From Amorphochlora amoebiformis (Eukaryota > Cercozoa > Chlorarachniophyceae), in contig BAAHQB010000205.1 of the NCBI GenBank assembly GCA_054601695.1, positions 62,001 through 126,000 on the forward strand: a stretch of DNA of 64,000 nt, in the 5' to 3' direction. Numbering within the stretch: the first letter of the stretch is position 1; every line of letters starts with the position of its first letter. Made by a program: the position numbers and the translations under genes. The notes under the pieces are model-generated. The model searched no databases. It saw only the letters and a list, made by a program, of their open reading frames with translations, and was not told where the DNA came from. Shown here one piece after another: positions 63,909 through 64,000 of the stretch.

Positions 63909-64000
63909 ATGCCCCCCTCTCTCGCTTGTATATCTCACTCTCTATCTCTCTCTCTTCTCTCTATCTATCTATATCTATATCTCTTTATCTCTCTCTCTCT
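63875..64000. repeat. CT-rich tract at the right edge
   Basis: CTCTCT and TCTATC repeats continue to the end of the window. No exon is seen after 63700. Confidence 0.85.

Overview
This is nuclear DNA of a eukaryote, most likely a unicellular one. The sequence has many GT-AG introns, a single 5S rRNA gene, and recognisable eukaryotic protein families: a PPIL4/CYP59-type cyclophilin-RRM protein, an ankyrin-repeat protein, a phytanoyl-CoA dioxygenase and a C11orf54-type DUF1907 ester hydrolase. The lineage cannot be fixed from the sequence alone. The TTAGGG-type repeat is compatible with many protist groups. Introns make up most of the window and consist of long (TA)n tracts, TG/CA tracts, purine/pyrimidine tracts and arrays of the telomere-type repeat CCCTAA/TTAGGG. 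Almost every open frame rich in Tyr/Ile, Leu/Thr or Pro/Asn is a translated microsatellite. I rebuilt the real genes by hand from short exons flanked by AG and GT, requiring intact reading phase across each junction.

Layout, left to right. 1-7424 (+): coil-rich gene cut by the left edge, middle unresolved. 7740-13590 (+): nine-exon gene for a basic 200-residue protein of unknown family. 15062-15180 (-): 5S rRNA. 18074-18385 (+): possible small single-exon gene. 20540-27955 (-): complete 16-exon PPIL4-like gene. 28077-32117 (+): seven-exon gene head-to-head with PPIL4, product unknown. 32482-37074 (+): nine-exon gene for a small protein with a hydrophobic C-terminus. 38924-49304 (+): thirteen exons, a helical N-terminal part and a C-terminal ankyrin domain. 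49658-59458 (-): 21 exons joining a phytanoyl-CoA dioxygenase domain to a DUF1907 domain in one frame. 59657-60912 (-): five-exon gene for a probable secreted protein. 61156-63700 (+): seven exons of a gene that leaves the right edge.

Two patterns recur in the introns. First, fragments that span a splice junction (an exon end plus its donor, or an acceptor plus an exon start) are tandemly copied two to five times, with (TA)n tracts between the copies. This occurs in nearly every gene. Second, several introns start directly with GT followed by CCCTAAC repeats and run to a normal AG. In that orientation every repeat unit carries CTAAC, a good match to the splicing branch-point consensus.

The genes do not form one pathway. 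PPIL4-type proteins act in spliceosome and transcription complexes, which fits an intron-heavy genome, but nothing here links the other genes to it functionally.
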